A stretch of DNA of 64,000 bases from Bacillota bacterium (GCA_023435985.1 JAEZKY010000381.1:9964-73963); one strand, 5' to 3'. Shown: positions 52,966 to 62,535, numbered from the stretch's first letter. A program made the numbers and translations. Notes: generated by a model not told the origin, from the letters alone.

Positions 52966-53739
52966 TTATGTGTAGTACTGCATAAGTTTTTCAGCTCCTA
53001 TTTGAGGATGAGTATAACGTCTTCGTTTTTGAGTCTTATCTTTATAATTAATTGCCTCCTTTGGACAATGTTGAATACATGCAAGACAACTTTCGCATTG
53101 GTGATGAAATACAGGCTTGTTATCCTCCAAAGTTATATTTTTAGCAGGGCATATATTCTTGCATATGCCACATGAAGTACAGTTGCTATTTACGTTAAAT
53201 CCTATATCTATTGTATTAATTTTAGTAATTCTATTAATATAAACACGATTGATAAGTCCGTTAATAGAGCCTGTCTTCTTTATTATCTTATTTTCTATAT
53301 TGTTAGCAATTGATACCATTTTTTCATTTGATTTTTCAGTAATCTTTTCTACGTTTTTGCTCATATTGTAATGAGTTATAGCATTTCCAAACATTTTAAT
53401 TCCAGCATTATAATTTAAATGAATTCCATTGTCCTTAAGTAAAGAACCTGTCATTGGAATTGCGTTGCCTGGCATTCCTCCATATGTAGCTATGGCAAAA
53501 TAATACGTCGATCCTTGATCCTTGAAATTGGCTTTTCGTAAAAAATCTGCGACCATCACTGGCAAGCCCCAATAATATACCGGGAAAACAAAACCTATAC
53601 GTTCAAAATCCCCTTGTATTTCAGTTTCTACTTCTCTATTTATGGCTATAATTTCGCACTCTGGTAACTTCTTCGCTATCTCTTCAGTTACTTTTAGACT
53701 ATTTCCTGTTCCAGTAAAAAAATAAATTCTATTCCCCAT
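52966..53739 (-). CDS. EFR1-family flavodoxin-ferredoxin protein
   Basis: 257 residues. Flavodoxin-like FFTGTGNSLKVTE, 'FPVYYWGLPVMVADFL'; two 4Fe-4S clusters CTSCGICKNICP and CESCLACIQHCP. GGGAGAAAG upstream. One of three EFR1 paralogs in this window; the C-terminal INYKDKTQKRRRYTHPQI is shared with the next gene. Confidence 0.88.
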   Translation of the reverse strand: MGNRIYFFTGTGNSLKVTEEIAKKLPECEIIAINREVETEIQGDFERIGFVFPVYYWGLPVMVADFLRKANFKDQGSTYYFAIATYGGMPGNAIPMTGSLLKDNGIHLNYNAGIKMFGNAITHYNMSKNVEKITEKSNEKMVSIANNIENKIIKKTGSINGLINRVYINRITKINTIDIGFNVNSNCTSCGICKNICPAKNITLEDNKPVFHHQCESCLACIQHCPKEAINYKDKTQKRRRYTHPQIGAEKLMQYYT

Positions 53740-53898
53740 TATCTTTCTCCCAATCCTTGAAATATTTCTTCTATTAATGCATTAATTTTAATAATATGCA
53801 CAGAATCCTGTTTTTATTCCATAACAGTAGTTACTTTATAATATTTAAAGTCTAGAATATCCTGCATTGTATAATAGCAATACCTAAAAATTATTCAT

Positions 53899-53945
53899 TA
53901 TACAATCATGAAAAAGGACTGTAACTAGATTTTATTTTTACGCAA
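53899..53945 (-). terminator. Terminator of the third EFR1 gene
   Basis: 15-bp stem ACTGTAGCTAGATTT type (one G-U on the minus strand) at ~53910-53950, about 30 nt past the stop at 53981. Homologous to a hairpin at ~62536-62573. Confidence 0.65.
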
Positions 53946-53980
53946 ATCTAGCTACAGTATAACTAAAAGCTTAATGGTCA

Positions 53981-54754
53981 TTATCTGGATTTTAATTGAG
54001 ATAATTTTATCTTTGGATGATGGTAGCGATGTTTATTTTGAGTTTTATCTTTATAATTTATTGCCTTTTGGGGACACCAGTGAATACACGCAAGGCAACG
54101 TTCGCAGTTATGCTTAAACATTACTTTTTCATCTATAATCTCAATATTTTTTACTGGACAAACCGAAACACAAATACCACATTTTGTACAACCTTTTGAA
54201 ATGTTATACTCTTTGTCTGTAGACTTGTAATTTGCACTTGCCTTCTCATGCATATTCTTAAGATAACCCGAAAGAATACCTGAACTGCCTTTTATTTTGC
54301 ATTCTTTTCTACTCTTAATGTCTTGAATGATCACAGCAAGTCTACTATCAGCTCTTGCAAGCTTTTTATCTAGTTTATCATTCTTTATATCTACCATCAA
54401 TATGTAGTTTGACACAAAACGTAGCTTAGAACCATAATTCAAATATGCATCCTTTTCTTTAAGCAGATTGTTAACATCAGCCAAACATGTGCCAATAGCT
54501 CCCCCACAAGTGACTATTGAAAAGAAATAAGCATTTTTATTAAAGTTGCAGCTTTTTATGAAGTCATATACGATATTAGGTAAACCCCATGAATAAACAG
54601 GAAAAACAAATCCTATTACTTCACTGCTACAATTATAATTCATTCCAGCTTCTGGGATTGACACCACATCAGTATCTCCTAAAGCATTAGCAATATCAAG
54701 AGCGGTTTTCAGACTATTCCCTGTTGCTGAAAAATAAAAAATTGTTTTATTCAT
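53981..54754 (-). CDS. EFR1-family flavodoxin-ferredoxin protein
   Basis: 257 residues from ATG 54754 (AGGAGG 9 nt upstream; two earlier in-frame ATGs are too close to it). FYFSATGNSLKTALDI, FPVYSWGLPNIVYDFI; clusters CTKCGICVSVCP and CERCLACIHWCP. Lies downstream of an AraC regulator on the same strand. Confidence 0.88.
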   Translation of the reverse strand: MNKTIFYFSATGNSLKTALDIANALGDTDVVSIPEAGMNYNCSSEVIGFVFPVYSWGLPNIVYDFIKSCNFNKNAYFFSIVTCGGAIGTCLADVNNLLKEKDAYLNYGSKLRFVSNYILMVDIKNDKLDKKLARADSRLAVIIQDIKSRKECKIKGSSGILSGYLKNMHEKASANYKSTDKEYNISKGCTKCGICVSVCPVKNIEIIDEKVMFKHNCERCLACIHWCPQKAINYKDKTQNKHRYHHPKIKLSQLKSR

Positions 54755-54911
54755 ATTCATATACCTCCTAAACAATTGAATAATAAAACTATAAATTTAT
54801 TTTAATCTGACTTACTCCATGATATTTGCCTGTTCCAGGTTAATTCTTGCCTAATCCTCCATAAATGTCCCTAACTCTAATCGACATAAAAAATTCTACG
54901 ATATTGCAGTA

Positions 54912-55874
54912 TTATACATCTGATTTCTTACGCAAACTGGTGACATCTCTCTTTGGTGGATTTCCAAAAAATCGATTGTAATCTCTACTAAATTGCGAAT
55001 CGCTCACGTATCCCACCATCCGGCATGCAGTTGTCGCATCCATTGAACTAGATAGCATCAGCCGCCTTGCTTCATGAAGCCGCAGAGCTTTTTGATATTG
55101 TAATGGACTCAATGATGTAACTAACTTAAAATATTCATAAAACGATGACTCGCTCATGTGTACCAGTTGAGACAAATCTGCAACTTTTATCTGCTGTGAG
55201 AAATTATCGCGGAGCCAGTCAATAGCTTTAGCAATTCGCTGCACACTAGAATTTTCAAAGCCAATTTCAGCAATGTTAGCACCGATATTGCTGCGAAGAA
55301 CCCTTAACAAAATCTCATCTAATACAAGTGGAGCAAACAACTTAGTATCATCTGGATTTGACAGACACTCAATTAGTCTCTTAACTGCATTTATAATACC
55401 AAAATCAGCATCAGCTATATAACCCGCTCTGCGTTTGTCAATTGGAGGCAAACCCTGTGGATATACTTTTAGAATCAATTCTGCAATCCTTTCTGGATCT
55501 AATTCTAAGCCGACACTAAGGAATGGCTCAGAAGGGCTGGCCTGTGTAGTCTGAAATGCAACAGGAAGTGCAACAGGGAACATAAGCATACGTGACTTCC
55601 CCACCTTATGGATCTCCTTTCCTAGCGTAACGACCTTCTCCCCTTGTATAACAAGTAATAAAAAAGGTGACTGGAAGGTTTTTACTATGTCCGTCTCTGT
55701 TCGTGAATAACGGTTTATATGCAAACCTGGAATACGCTGATTAAAACTACCATCATATGGACTATGAGTATAGATCAAATGTGCTAGTCTAGATATTTCT
55801 TCTTCAAATTCCGCCTCGCTATTACTGGATTTTCTGTCAATCGTATGTTCTTCTAGCATATTCATAATTTCCAA
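54912..55874 (-). CDS. AraC-family regulator with AraC_N domain
   Basis: 320 residues. N-terminal ~30-185 AraC_N (YqhC-like) domain (GLHINRYSRTETDIVKTFQS, 'LVIQGEKVVTLG'), C-terminal HTH pair ~215-310 (FYEYFKLVTSLSPLQYQKAL, 'SQFSRDYNRFFGNPP'). Start uncertain: TTG 55874 has AGGAG at good spacing, ATG 55865 is 14 nt from it. G/C content and codon use are higher than the surroundings. Paralog of 58796-59761; may regulate the EFR1 gene downstream. Confidence 0.88.
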   Translation of the reverse strand: MEIMNMLEEHTIDRKSSNSEAEFEEEISRLAHLIYTHSPYDGSFNQRIPGLHINRYSRTETDIVKTFQSPFLLLVIQGEKVVTLGKEIHKVGKSRMLMFPVALPVAFQTTQASPSEPFLSVGLELDPERIAELILKVYPQGLPPIDKRRAGYIADADFGIINAVKRLIECLSNPDDTKLFAPLVLDEILLRVLRSNIGANIAEIGFENSSVQRIAKAIDWLRDNFSQQIKVADLSQLVHMSESSFYEYFKLVTSLSPLQYQKALRLHEARRLMLSSSMDATTACRMVGYVSDSQFSRDYNRFFGNPPKRDVTSLRKKSDV

Positions 55875-55916
55875 AACAACTCCTTTCTATATCTCGTTCT
55901 ACGAATTGTAATTTAT

Positions 55917-56402
55917 CTATAATAAATCTAATTTCATATAAATTAAAGTATCCATTGGATTATTATTATATGAGCTAATTTCATAAAACCCTAATTTCTT
56001 ATACAAATGTATAGCCTCTTTTAAGAAAGGTAGTGTATCTAAAAGCATACTTTTATAACCAATTTCTTTTGCATCATCAATAATTTTTTCTATAAGCTTA
56101 ACTGCAAGCCTATGTCCACGGAAGGCAGGTCTAACATATAATCTCTTTACTTCACAGTTTTCATCATCTATTTTTCTTAAACCAATACATCCAGCTACTT
56201 GATTTTTAACTTTTACTATATATAATCTACCATTTGGCAGTCCATATTTATCTTTTAAATGTTCAATTTCAGAATTATAATTTTGCAATTCTAAATACTT
56301 TGCAACACTTGGATTATTTTTAACCAGCATTTCTATATATTCTAAAAATAATTCTTTAATTTCTTTACTATTATTATAAGCAAGTTTAACTTCTGTTTCC
56401 AT
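55917..56402 (-). CDS. GNAT-family N-acetyltransferase
   Basis: 161 residues. Acetyl-CoA motif A 'VRPAFRGHRLAVKLIEKI' (~87-104), preceded by CEVKRLYV; C-terminal 'YKKLGFYEISSY'. Start at ATG 56402 (GAAAGGGG 10 nt upstream). Substrate unknown. Confidence 0.87.
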   Translation of the reverse strand: METEVKLAYNNSKEIKELFLEYIEMLVKNNPSVAKYLELQNYNSEIEHLKDKYGLPNGRLYIVKVKNQVAGCIGLRKIDDENCEVKRLYVRPAFRGHRLAVKLIEKIIDDAKEIGYKSMLLDTLPFLKEAIHLYKKLGFYEISSYNNNPMDTLIYMKLDLL

Positions 56403-56467
56403 ATAATAGACCCCTTTCAAATTTACTATTTATATACTTAAACCCCAAGTCGAATTTTTTTACTCTC

Positions 56468-57400
56468 TTATTGCAATTCCTTTTCAAACTCAAGTTCAAT
56501 TAAATCTTCTCGCCATGAATTATTAGCCTTTTCTGATATCTTTATAAATCCTGCCTTAGTATACATACTAATTGCTTTATCTAAGTCACTTGTTGTATCT
56601 AAATAAACACTCTTATATTTCTTCACTTTAGTAAAATTTAACGCCTCTTGTAATAATTTCATGCCAAGACCAATCCCTCGGTAATGTGGATCAATCAGAA
56701 ACCATCGAAGTTGTGCGCGTTCTCCCTGACCTACTATACCAATACATCCTATTATGTTTCCATTATGCTTAGCACACCATAAACAGTCATTGTCTAGATT
56801 GTAATTAAGTAAAAATTTATGAAATGATTCAGCTACATATCCTTCAAAAGCAGTAGAATATCCATATTCTTCTCCATAAATCCATCCATGCATATATGTA
56901 ATATATCCTATATCCCCAGGCCGTACGTCTGTACTGATAGTAATATCCTCTAATTTAATATTAGCACCATTTGTTAAAATAGTTTCTATTGAGGTCATAT
57001 TCTGGGCCAAGCAATTCTTATCAATTTCTGTTAATGGCTTTATGATTTCAGCAATTTGTTCATCTGAACTACTATTTAATTCATCCATTTTTTCTTTTCC
57101 TTCTGCTGTAAGGTATAAATATTGAGCCCGACCATCTTCAGAGGATTTTTCTTTCGTTAACAAATTCATTTTATAAAACTTTTTAAGTATTCTGCTTAAA
57201 TATCCCGCATCCATACACAAAATATCTGACAACATTTTTGATGTACATTTATCAGTTTTTTCAATTTCGTGTAAAACGCGGACTTCTGATAATGATAAAT
57301 CACTTTCTAAAATATGCTGGTCTAACAGACCTAATATATTGGTATAATAACGATTAAATCGTCTAATAATACTAACTCTATTTTTAAGATCTCTGTTCAT
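56468..57400 (-). CDS. MarR-GNAT fusion: transcriptional regulator / acetyltransferase
   Basis: 310 residues. Residues ~1-145 are a MarR winged HTH (LSLSEVRVLHEIEKTDKCTS, 'DAGYLSRILKKFYKMNLLTK', DGRAQYLYLTAEGK). Residues ~155-308 are a GNAT domain ('IDPHYRGIGLGMKLLQEAL' motif A, 'MYTKAGFIKI'). Known two-domain architecture. Acts likely as a self-regulated resistance or stress protein. Own promoter with a palindrome upstream. Confidence 0.9.
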   Translation of the reverse strand: MNRDLKNRVSIIRRFNRYYTNILGLLDQHILESDLSLSEVRVLHEIEKTDKCTSKMLSDILCMDAGYLSRILKKFYKMNLLTKEKSSEDGRAQYLYLTAEGKEKMDELNSSSDEQIAEIIKPLTEIDKNCLAQNMTSIETILTNGANIKLEDITISTDVRPGDIGYITYMHGWIYGEEYGYSTAFEGYVAESFHKFLLNYNLDNDCLWCAKHNGNIIGCIGIVGQGERAQLRWFLIDPHYRGIGLGMKLLQEALNFTKVKKYKSVYLDTTSDLDKAISMYTKAGFIKISEKANNSWREDLIELEFEKELQ

Positions 57401-57458
57401 ATGAAATGCCCTCCTAACATTTGTAATTAAATTCTACTCGCATTCACTTCTTAGGGAA

Positions 57459-57487
57459 ATTATAGCAATATTAATTGCTTTTGTCAA
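57459..57487 (-). promoter_or_regulatory. MarR-GNAT promoter with internal palindrome
   Basis: TTGACA (57487-57482), 17-bp spacer, TATAAT (57464-57459) on the minus strand. AGCAAT-ATTA-ATTGCT (57464-57479) fills the spacer, a probable MarR operator. ATTGC(T/C)TTTGTCAA is directly repeated at 57474-57487 and 57496-57509. Confidence 0.7.
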
Positions 57488-57592
57488 TTATATTGATTGC
57501 CTTTGTCAAGTTTTTTGCATTTAAGAGCTAACTCTTAAATTCTATATTATGAGAAAGAACATATATAAATTTAAATCAAAATATTAAAAATA

Positions 57593-57627
57593 AAGACAGA
57601 TTAAGTATCTACAACTTAATCTGCCTT
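57593..57627 (-). terminator. Terminator of the SDR/epimerase gene
   Basis: 14-bp stem with one G-U (57593-57606 with 57614-57627), ~100 nt beyond the stop at 57727, T/A-rich tail on the minus strand. Homologous to 51316-51352. Confidence 0.65.
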
Positions 57628-57726
57628 CATAATGCTGCCCTCTGATCTGGTACAATGATTTTGTATTGTTTTCCATTCAGTTAAGCTACAAATTTTAATT
57701 TAAAATTCTATATGGGTTATTTAAAT

Positions 57727-58608
57727 TTAATTTCTTTCTAAATCAGCTATCAGTGTTGGCCTTTCTGGTTTCCAACCTAACCACTTTTGTGTAAGTTTAT
57801 TGGACGTTGGATTATCACTTATTGTAAACTGTGCGAGCCACCCAAAATGCTTATCTATAGCTTCCTTAGAAATACTTTCAACAGGTAAGTTCAGGCTGCG
57901 TCCGATTGTCTGCGCAATGTCCTTAAAAGGTATACCTTCTTCGCCAACACCATGCAGGCATGTACCTGCATGGGCAGCCTCTAATGCCATTCTAAATAAT
58001 TTTGCCGCATCCAATCTATGTATGGCTGGCCACCTGTTGAGTCCATCACCAACATAAGCCGAAATTCCTTTTTCACGAGCGATATAAGTCAAAGCTGTAG
58101 CAAAACCTTGAAGATTTTCGTCATGCACACATGGTGCAAGTCGTACTACTGAAACACATACACCTTGATCTGCAAATGAAAGTGCAGCTTCCTCCGAAGC
58201 AATACGTGGTGCTCCGACTGACTTTTGATCAGTTTTATCTTTTTCTGTTCCAATACACCCAGACTTAAGAAGTGTAATCACTGAAGTGGTAACTAACGGC
58301 TTATTTGATCCTTTGAGGGCTTCTCCTAGTGTTTTGATTGCAAGGCAGTCTTTTTCACATGCATTAGCTAAATTTGAAAAATCATTACTAAATCCTAAGT
58401 GAATAACACCATCGGCAGTAGATGCTCCACTACGCAAACTATCAAGATCTTCAAGTGAACCACGATGCACCTTCGCACCTGCCGCTAACAGTGCCTCGGC
58501 CGCCTTATCAGAACGTGCAAGCCCAACTACCTGATGACCTGCCCCAATCAATTCATTAACAACAGCAGATCCAATGAAACCTGTTGCTCCTGTAACAAAA
58601 ACACGCAT
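57727..58608 (-). CDS. NAD(P)-dependent epimerase/SDR-like oxidoreductase
   Basis: 293-residue extended/atypical SDR: TGATGFIGSAVVNEL (~7-21), 'VIHLGFSNDFSN', and late 'RLAPCVHDENL', 'AIHRLDAAKLF'. The usual YxxxK active-site Tyr is not evident (residues ~125-135 read 'KTDQKSVGAPRIASEEA'), as in atypical SDRs. Higher G/C and Ala/Gly-rich; possibly acquired by transfer. ATG 58608 has AGGAGG upstream. Downstream of an AraC gene on the same strand. Confidence 0.85.
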   Translation of the reverse strand: MRVFVTGATGFIGSAVVNELIGAGHQVVGLARSDKAAEALLAAGAKVHRGSLEDLDSLRSGASTADGVIHLGFSNDFSNLANACEKDCLAIKTLGEALKGSNKPLVTTSVITLLKSGCIGTEKDKTDQKSVGAPRIASEEAALSFADQGVCVSVVRLAPCVHDENLQGFATALTYIAREKGISAYVGDGLNRWPAIHRLDAAKLFRMALEAAHAGTCLHGVGEEGIPFKDIAQTIGRSLNLPVESISKEAIDKHFGWLAQFTISDNPTSNKLTQKWLGWKPERPTLIADLERN

Positions 58609-58795
58609 TATAAATTCCTCCTAAATCCTAGTAATTTAGAGTTAAATCCTCCTTAGCATACGGCACATAAAAATAATAAGCGCTTAATTTAGCTAAATGA
58701 ACTACTCTAAATTTATTATAAGCTAGGCATTTAAAAAATTGTTGCTGCTTCCTCTTAACTTATTGCCTGATTCTCTTATAGCAAAGACATTTCTC

Positions 58796-59761
58796 CTACT
58801 TAATATCATGTGCTTCATCAGTTTTTTTAAGCTGCTGATATAATATAGCAATATCTTTTTTGGGCGGATTTCCAAAATAACTGCTATAATCTCGACTGAA
58901 TTGCGATGCACTTGCATAGCCTACTAACTGACATGCGGTGGTTGCATCCATTTTCTTAGATAACATAAGATGTCTAGCTTCCTGTAAACGTAATGCTTTT
59001 TGATATTGCAACGGACTCATAGATGTTGCTTCTTTAAAATGCTTGTGAAAAACAGAAACACTCATATTTGAAATCGTTGCTAAATCAGAAACCTTCATTG
59101 GAATTGAGAAATTATTTAATAGCCATTGGATAGCTTTTGCAATATGCTGTACCTTCGAGTCTGCAAAACCTATTTCAGCAATTTGAATACCAATTTTGCT
59201 GCGCAGGAGCCTCATTAAAATCTCATCCTTAACAATTGGGGCAAGTAATTCCGTATCGCTGGAATTGTTCAAACATTCCACAAGCCTTGTCACAGCATTG
59301 ATAATGCCTATATCAGCGTTTGTGGTATACCCTGCATTTCGTACAGGCACCTGTGGTATACCCTGGGGATAAACTTTTGATACAAATTCTGCGATTTTTT
59401 CCGGCTCGAGAGTTAATCCAATGGCTAAAAAAGGCTCTTTAAAACTAGCCTGTATAGTCTTTAGCGCAACAGGTACCCCAACAGGCAGCATGAGCATACA
59501 ACCTTTACCTATTTGAAAGGTTTCCTTTCCTATCCTAACAGCCTTTACTCCCTGTGCAACGATTATCACAGAAGGAAAGTAAAATGATTTTTCCCAATCC
59601 TTGCTTATTTTTGAGTAGCGCCTGGTATGCAAGCCAGAAATACGCTGACTAAAGGTACCATCCTGCGGAGAATGATTGTAGATTAAGTCTGCTAGCCTAT
59701 TCATTTCCGTTGATGCTTGTTGACTAGCTATTAATTGTTCTTCACTATATTTATCTAACAT
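58796..59761 (-). CDS. AraC-family regulator with AraC_N domain
   Basis: 321 residues from ATG 59761 (AGGAAGGACG upstream). Same architecture as 54912-55874 and similar throughout: AraC_N ~40-195 and HTH pair ~225-315 (FHKHFKEATSMSPLQYQKAL, 'SQFSRDYSSYFGNPP'). It lies 187 nt upstream of the SDR gene, the usual arrangement for YqhC-like regulators and a reductase. Confidence 0.88.
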   Translation of the reverse strand: MLDKYSEEQLIASQQASTEMNRLADLIYNHSPQDGTFSQRISGLHTRRYSKISKDWEKSFYFPSVIIVAQGVKAVRIGKETFQIGKGCMLMLPVGVPVALKTIQASFKEPFLAIGLTLEPEKIAEFVSKVYPQGIPQVPVRNAGYTTNADIGIINAVTRLVECLNNSSDTELLAPIVKDEILMRLLRSKIGIQIAEIGFADSKVQHIAKAIQWLLNNFSIPMKVSDLATISNMSVSVFHKHFKEATSMSPLQYQKALRLQEARHLMLSKKMDATTACQLVGYASASQFSRDYSSYFGNPPKKDIAILYQQLKKTDEAHDIK

Positions 59762-60229
59762 TACTAAATCGTCCTTCCTAAATATCAATCATCTATCTAA
59801 ATTTATTTCAATATAATGTTTATTCATAGCCATAAGCTCTACATTTTTCTTTCAACTACTATCTCAATAAGCAAGTTGCAAAAACAAAAAACAATACTTA
59901 TTTTAAAGAGCTTCTAAAATTAAATAAACTATATCATAAAAGGCGCCTAAGAACAATGTTTGTATTACTCCTAAATTACTCCTTCTTTAGCATTTAGATA
60001 ATCCCATTTTTATATCTAGTGTAGGAGACTCTAAGCCACCAAATTTTACTACATTTAAAACATTGAATTCGTATATTAAACGTATTAATCATTCCTCACA
60101 ATTAAAACCTACACCATATTTTTTAAAAATTTAGTTTACCCGAAAAATTAAACATTGGCAAATGGATTACAATCAGATAGCTCTCTCTATTACTGCAAAA
60201 AAATCAACAAAAAAATTAAGGAGTAGTAA
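59762..60229. other. Intergenic region, no gene seen
   Basis: A/T-rich, no supported gene or RNA motif apart from the features listed at 60230 and 60297. Confidence 0.4.
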
Positions 60230-60292
60230 ATGCCTGAAATATCTATTGACATTCCAAAAAATAATTTCAGTTACTTTATAAAAAATTTATAA
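60230..60292 (+). CDS. Possible 20-residue peptide
   Basis: AAGGAG, 6-nt spacing, then MPEISIDIPKNNFSYFIKNL and stop. A hairpin terminator follows directly. No promoter recognised; may be a small regulatory peptide or the degraded start of a larger gene. Confidence 0.3.
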   Translation: MPEISIDIPKNNFSYFIKNL

Positions 60293-60296
60293 CAAA

Positions 60297-60334
60297 AAAA
60301 CCTATGCTTTAATTTTAGTTTTAGCATAGGTTTT
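60297..60334. terminator. Bidirectional terminator
   Basis: 12-bp stem AAAACCTATGCT/AGCATAGGTTTT; seven T on the minus strand, serving the AraC-GyrI gene that ends at 60445, and T-rich on the plus strand. Confidence 0.75.
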
Positions 60335-60444
60335 CACATTTAATAAAATTTTTGTTCTATAGAATTATAAAATACTTATTTAACTATAGAGATAGATTAA
60401 TTCTAAAATATGGTCTTCTATATTAAAACATAGTTTCTTTTATA

Positions 60445-61305
60445 CTACTCTGCTTTTTTAATAGGTATCCATATTTCACTTAAATAAGTCTCGCTATTAA
60501 CGTCTTCATTAGAATACCATTCAATTTCTGGCCCATCTGCATGCTCATAGCCTGAAGATGGAAACCATTCAGTGAATATTCTTTTCCATACAGTTTGTTG
60601 AGATTCTGGAAGCTTTCCTCTACATTCAAATTTTACCCAAGTAAATTCTGGAACGATTAATTCTACGAAGCCTTCTTGCAATTTACTATCTGATTCCACC
60701 GCTATCATATAGTCAAATTCATTCTTACCAAAATTATAGCATACACCATAATACTCTGGATTTTCGCTCTTCCCTAAGCCTTCAATTTTTTTATAAGTGT
60801 TATCGTCCCACACTTCGTTCCACATCTGTGGTATAAGTTTAAAATTCTCACCATTAATGGTTGTTATTTTTCTCCTTACACCAGCTAACCTAAACTTTTT
60901 AATTTCTTCAATACGATATTTCATTTCCTCTACTCCTTTGATAGTAATTTTGAAGGAGATTTTTGGATAGGATTTTAAGCTTGAACCTTTTTTTCTTGCC
61001 TCACTTGGGGTTAAACCGTGTAGATTTTGGAATGCTCTTGAAAAAGAAATTGGAGAATCATATCCATATTTAAGTGCAATATCAAGTACTGTACTATCTG
61101 TTTTTTGCAAGTCAAAGCCTGCTTGTGTAAGTCTTCTTCTCCTAATGTATTCAGCAATGCTTACATCAGCAATAAAAGAAAACATCCTCTGAAAATTATA
61201 ACTAGAACAACATGCTTTTTGAGCAATTGCTTCATAATCAATAGTGTCTGTAAGATTCTCTTCAATATAATCAAGTGCAGCATTCATTTTATCAATCCAT
61301 TCCAT
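60445..61305 (-). CDS. AraC-family regulator with GyrI-like effector domain
   Basis: 286 residues. AraC HTH pair ~8-110 (FQRMFSFIADVSIAEYIRRR, 'YDSPISFSRAFQNLHG'); GyrI-like domain ~128-284 beginning MKYRIEEIKKFRLAGVRRK and ending 'LSEIWIPIKKAE'. Paralog of 21346-22239. A GAGGAG site precedes ATG 61305. Ligand-responsive activator; target unknown. Confidence 0.9.
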   Translation of the reverse strand: MEWIDKMNAALDYIEENLTDTIDYEAIAQKACCSSYNFQRMFSFIADVSIAEYIRRRRLTQAGFDLQKTDSTVLDIALKYGYDSPISFSRAFQNLHGLTPSEARKKGSSLKSYPKISFKITIKGVEEMKYRIEEIKKFRLAGVRRKITTINGENFKLIPQMWNEVWDDNTYKKIEGLGKSENPEYYGVCYNFGKNEFDYMIAVESDSKLQEGFVELIVPEFTWVKFECRGKLPESQQTVWKRIFTEWFPSSGYEHADGPEIEWYSNEDVNSETYLSEIWIPIKKAE

Positions 61306-61640
61306 TTATTTCATCTCCTCATAATTCAATCATACTAAATAGAAAAATTTTATTCGCAACTATTCTTGCACAAATTTGTAACTACTGTTATTTTTAAAAT
61401 TTAATTCTACCTTTTATGAATATACAACTTAAATACAACAGCTATTGCTAAGCCTATTTTAGATACTAATTTTGTAATTAATAGACAATTATAGTATAAT
61501 TTGCTATTCTGGGTGTGAAAACTTTTTTATTCTTTAGGATATTATAATAAAGTTAAATCTACAGATAACTTATAAAAATGGCTATTTAATTAGATTCAAC
61601 ACAAAATGAAATATTATAGTAAAAGGGATGTTATGTTGTA
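61306..61640. other. Divergent promoter region
   Basis: No gene. Contains TATAAT at 61543-61548 upstream of the histidine-phosphatase gene, without a good -35 box. Confidence 0.4.
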
Positions 61641-62363
61641 ATGAAAAAAATTTCTAAATTAACTTTAATTATAATTTTAATAGTTGTTGCTTCAGTATCT
61701 TTAGGATTGAAGTTCCTTTTCCAAAATAATCATATAGAAGGATTAAAATCATCAAGTTCTATGTCCCAAAACAGTGATGTTAAGAGTTTAAAACCAAAAC
61801 AAATCATATTTATTCGTCATGGAGAAAAAGAAAATTCAGATGGTTCATTGCAAGATGTTGATCTTTCTTCCAATGGATATAAAAGAGCAAATGAACTTCC
61901 TAATTTCTTCAAAAACCATCTTCCTTATAATATTAGTGAACCTGATGTTATCATAGCTATGAAGCAAAATAATAGTAAAGATAGTAATAGACCCGTTGAA
62001 ACAGTTACCCCCTTGTCAAAAGCATTAAATATACCAATAATAGCAAGCTACAAACAGTCTGAAATCAATCAAGCCGCTGAAGATATTAACAAATTTGGTG
62101 AAGATAAAGTAGTTCTTGTATGCTGGGAACATAAATCTCTAGCTAAGATAGCTAAATCACTTGGTGTACCTGTGAATAGCTGGGGATATAATCCTCAAGC
62201 AAAAAAAGATGATGATAAAAATTATGATGCCATTTGGGTAGTAACTAAAATAGATGATACAAAAGCTGAATTGGAAGTATATAAGGAATTTTCAGTTCTT
62301 GATAACGGAGAGATATCATACGATGGAGTATCAAGTTCACCATTGTTTAAACAAGATTTTTAA
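61641..62363 (+). CDS. Membrane-anchored histidine phosphatase-family protein
   Basis: 240 residues. N-terminal signal anchor ~7-27 (LTLIIILIVVASVSLGLKFLF), then the phosphoglycerate-mutase-type RHG motif IFIRHGEKEN (~57-66) with Gly-rich surroundings, and second catalytic His around VCWEHKSL (~153). The Arg of the second motif is in 'SNRPVETV'. A divergent extracytoplasmic phosphatase; substrate unknown. Confidence 0.78.
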   Translation: MKKISKLTLIIILIVVASVSLGLKFLFQNNHIEGLKSSSSMSQNSDVKSLKPKQIIFIRHGEKENSDGSLQDVDLSSNGYKRANELPNFFKNHLPYNISEPDVIIAMKQNNSKDSNRPVETVTPLSKALNIPIIASYKQSEINQAAEDINKFGEDKVVLVCWEHKSLAKIAKSLGVPVNSWGYNPQAKKDDDKNYDAIWVVTKIDDTKAELEVYKEFSVLDNGEISYDGVSSSPLFKQDF

Positions 62364-62382
62364 TGCTTAGCATGTCATGGCT

Positions 62383-62414
62383 GAAATAACTTTTATGTTA
62401 AAGTTATTTTTAAT
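62383..62414 (+). terminator. Terminator of the histidine-phosphatase gene
   Basis: AATAACTTT/AAAGTTATT stem (62385-62393 with 62400-62408) with TTTTTAAT tail. A second hairpin (AAATATGCTT/AAGCATATTT, 62436-62469) follows. Confidence 0.7.
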
Positions 62415-62535
62415 AGTGACGGTATCCCATTTTAGAAATATGCTTTCTAACATTTGTCTAAGCATATTTCTTATCATCTTATTAGAATTATACATTTAAA
62501 AAATCGAAAATCCGATATTGAATAATGCAAAAAGA

